Source of the DNA: Hedera helix
Lineage: Eukaryota; Streptophyta; Magnoliopsida; Apiales; Araliaceae
Direction of reading: 5' to 3'
Assembly (NCBI GenBank): GCA_947179155.2
Contig: OX359264.1
Span: 7,976,501-8,040,500, forward strand
Length of the DNA stretch: 64,000 bases
This document shows, in pieces, positions 63,582 to 64,000 of this stretch. Position 1 is the first letter of the stretch. The number at the start of each line of letters is the position of its first letter. A program made the translations under genes and the position numbers. A model generated the notes under the pieces. It was not told the origin of the DNA, made no database searches, and was given only the letters and a program-made list of their open reading frames with translations.

Positions 63582-63770
63582 CTATTCCTTAACAGCAGGC
63601 AAGCAGTTGATGAAGTCCTCGTAGCTATTGTTAGATTCTCCTATCGTTTCAACTGTCACTTGTTGAATCTTCTCCTCAATCTTGAAAACAATATATATAG
63701 CGGTAGTTCCTTTTCTTGAGCTCCAAAAACTTGAGCTTGCACTCATATACATTGTAATATTTGTTAGGAA
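63582..63770 (-). pseudogene. Actin-depolymerizing factor (ADF/cofilin) fragment
   Basis: Two adjoining frames follow plant ADF exon 2: ECKLKFLELKKRNYRYI in one frame and IVFKIEEKIQQVTVETIGES plus SYEDFINCLPA in another, linked by what looks like a 4-base ATAT insertion near 63695. Similarity stops after LPA, where a functional ADF would continue for about 80 residues into the actin-binding helix. ADFs sever and depolymerise actin filaments; this piece cannot. It lies about 180 bases outside the copia element. Confidence 0.8.
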
Positions 63771-64000
63771 TAAAGCATGAATAATTAAGAAAGATTTCCT
63801 TCCTTTCTTCCAGGGCCGACCCAACAACATATTGAAAAAAGCTTAGGCTTTAGGTTCCATTTTAAAAGAAGGTCCCAAAATTTTAAATACCATAAATAAC
63901 TCATGTAAGAAAACCTTATAAAAATATAAGACCAATTAATTTTTTAGGGTCCATAGTCCAATCAATTTTTTAGGGTCCATAGTCCAATCCAAATATTAAA
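63771..64000. other. End of window, no gene seen
   Basis: It contains a short direct repeat (CAATTTTTTAGGGTCCATAGTCCAAT, about 26 bases, twice near 63935-63990). No coding was recognised. Confidence 0.5.

Overview
This is nuclear DNA from a flowering plant, almost certainly a eudicot. It is AT-rich, its genes have many GT-AG introns, and it carries Ty1-copia and Ty3-gypsy LTR elements, hAT, Stowaway, Tourist and CACTA-like repeats, FAR1/MULE sequence and long AT microsatellites. The species cannot be told from the sequence alone. I see no CRISPR array, rRNA gene or tRNA gene.

Three genes appear intact and can be read exon by exon. (1) 17225-20603 (+): a seven-exon GT90/DUF821 (CAP10) O-glucosyltransferase-like type II membrane protein of 518 residues. 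(2) 26694-31510 (+): a 13-exon LRR receptor-like protein of 658 residues whose kinase domain lacks the usual catalytic motifs, of the Arabidopsis At1g63430/At5g41180 type. (3) 34138-38464 (-): five-exon NOB1, the PIN-domain endonuclease that matures 18S rRNA, 625 residues. From memory, the same neighbours occur in Arabidopsis as two half-blocks (At1g63420-At1g63430 and At5g41180-At5g41190), so this looks like an ancestral gene neighbourhood.

Layout. 1-4421: decayed minus-strand copia element with its 1.3-kb 5' LTR. 4422-16400: gene-free, with an old 3-kb solo LTR (8265-11248), a hAT element with a perfect 8-bp target duplication (13555-14934) and several Stowaway MITEs. 17-38.5 kb: the gene block, with MITEs in introns and promoters. 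38.6-46.5 kb: unclassified repeats, a 4.15-kb solo LTR with perfect target duplication (39817-43966) and a truncated related LTR. 46.5-48.9 kb: an alpha-dioxygenase pseudogene fragment abutting a frameshifted FAR1/MULE gene. 49-58 kb: MITEs, hairpins and a palindromic repeat array. 58294-63403: a complete but mutated copia element with two 322-bp LTRs. 63.58-63.77 kb: a broken actin-depolymerizing-factor fragment.

I found no convincing new molecular system. The most notable signals are the conserved gene block, a segmental exon duplication inside the GT90 gene, the relict alpha-dioxygenase and ADF fragments, and an unclassified repeat family built on short CCGCTA...TAGCGG palindromes. All exon models were made by eye.
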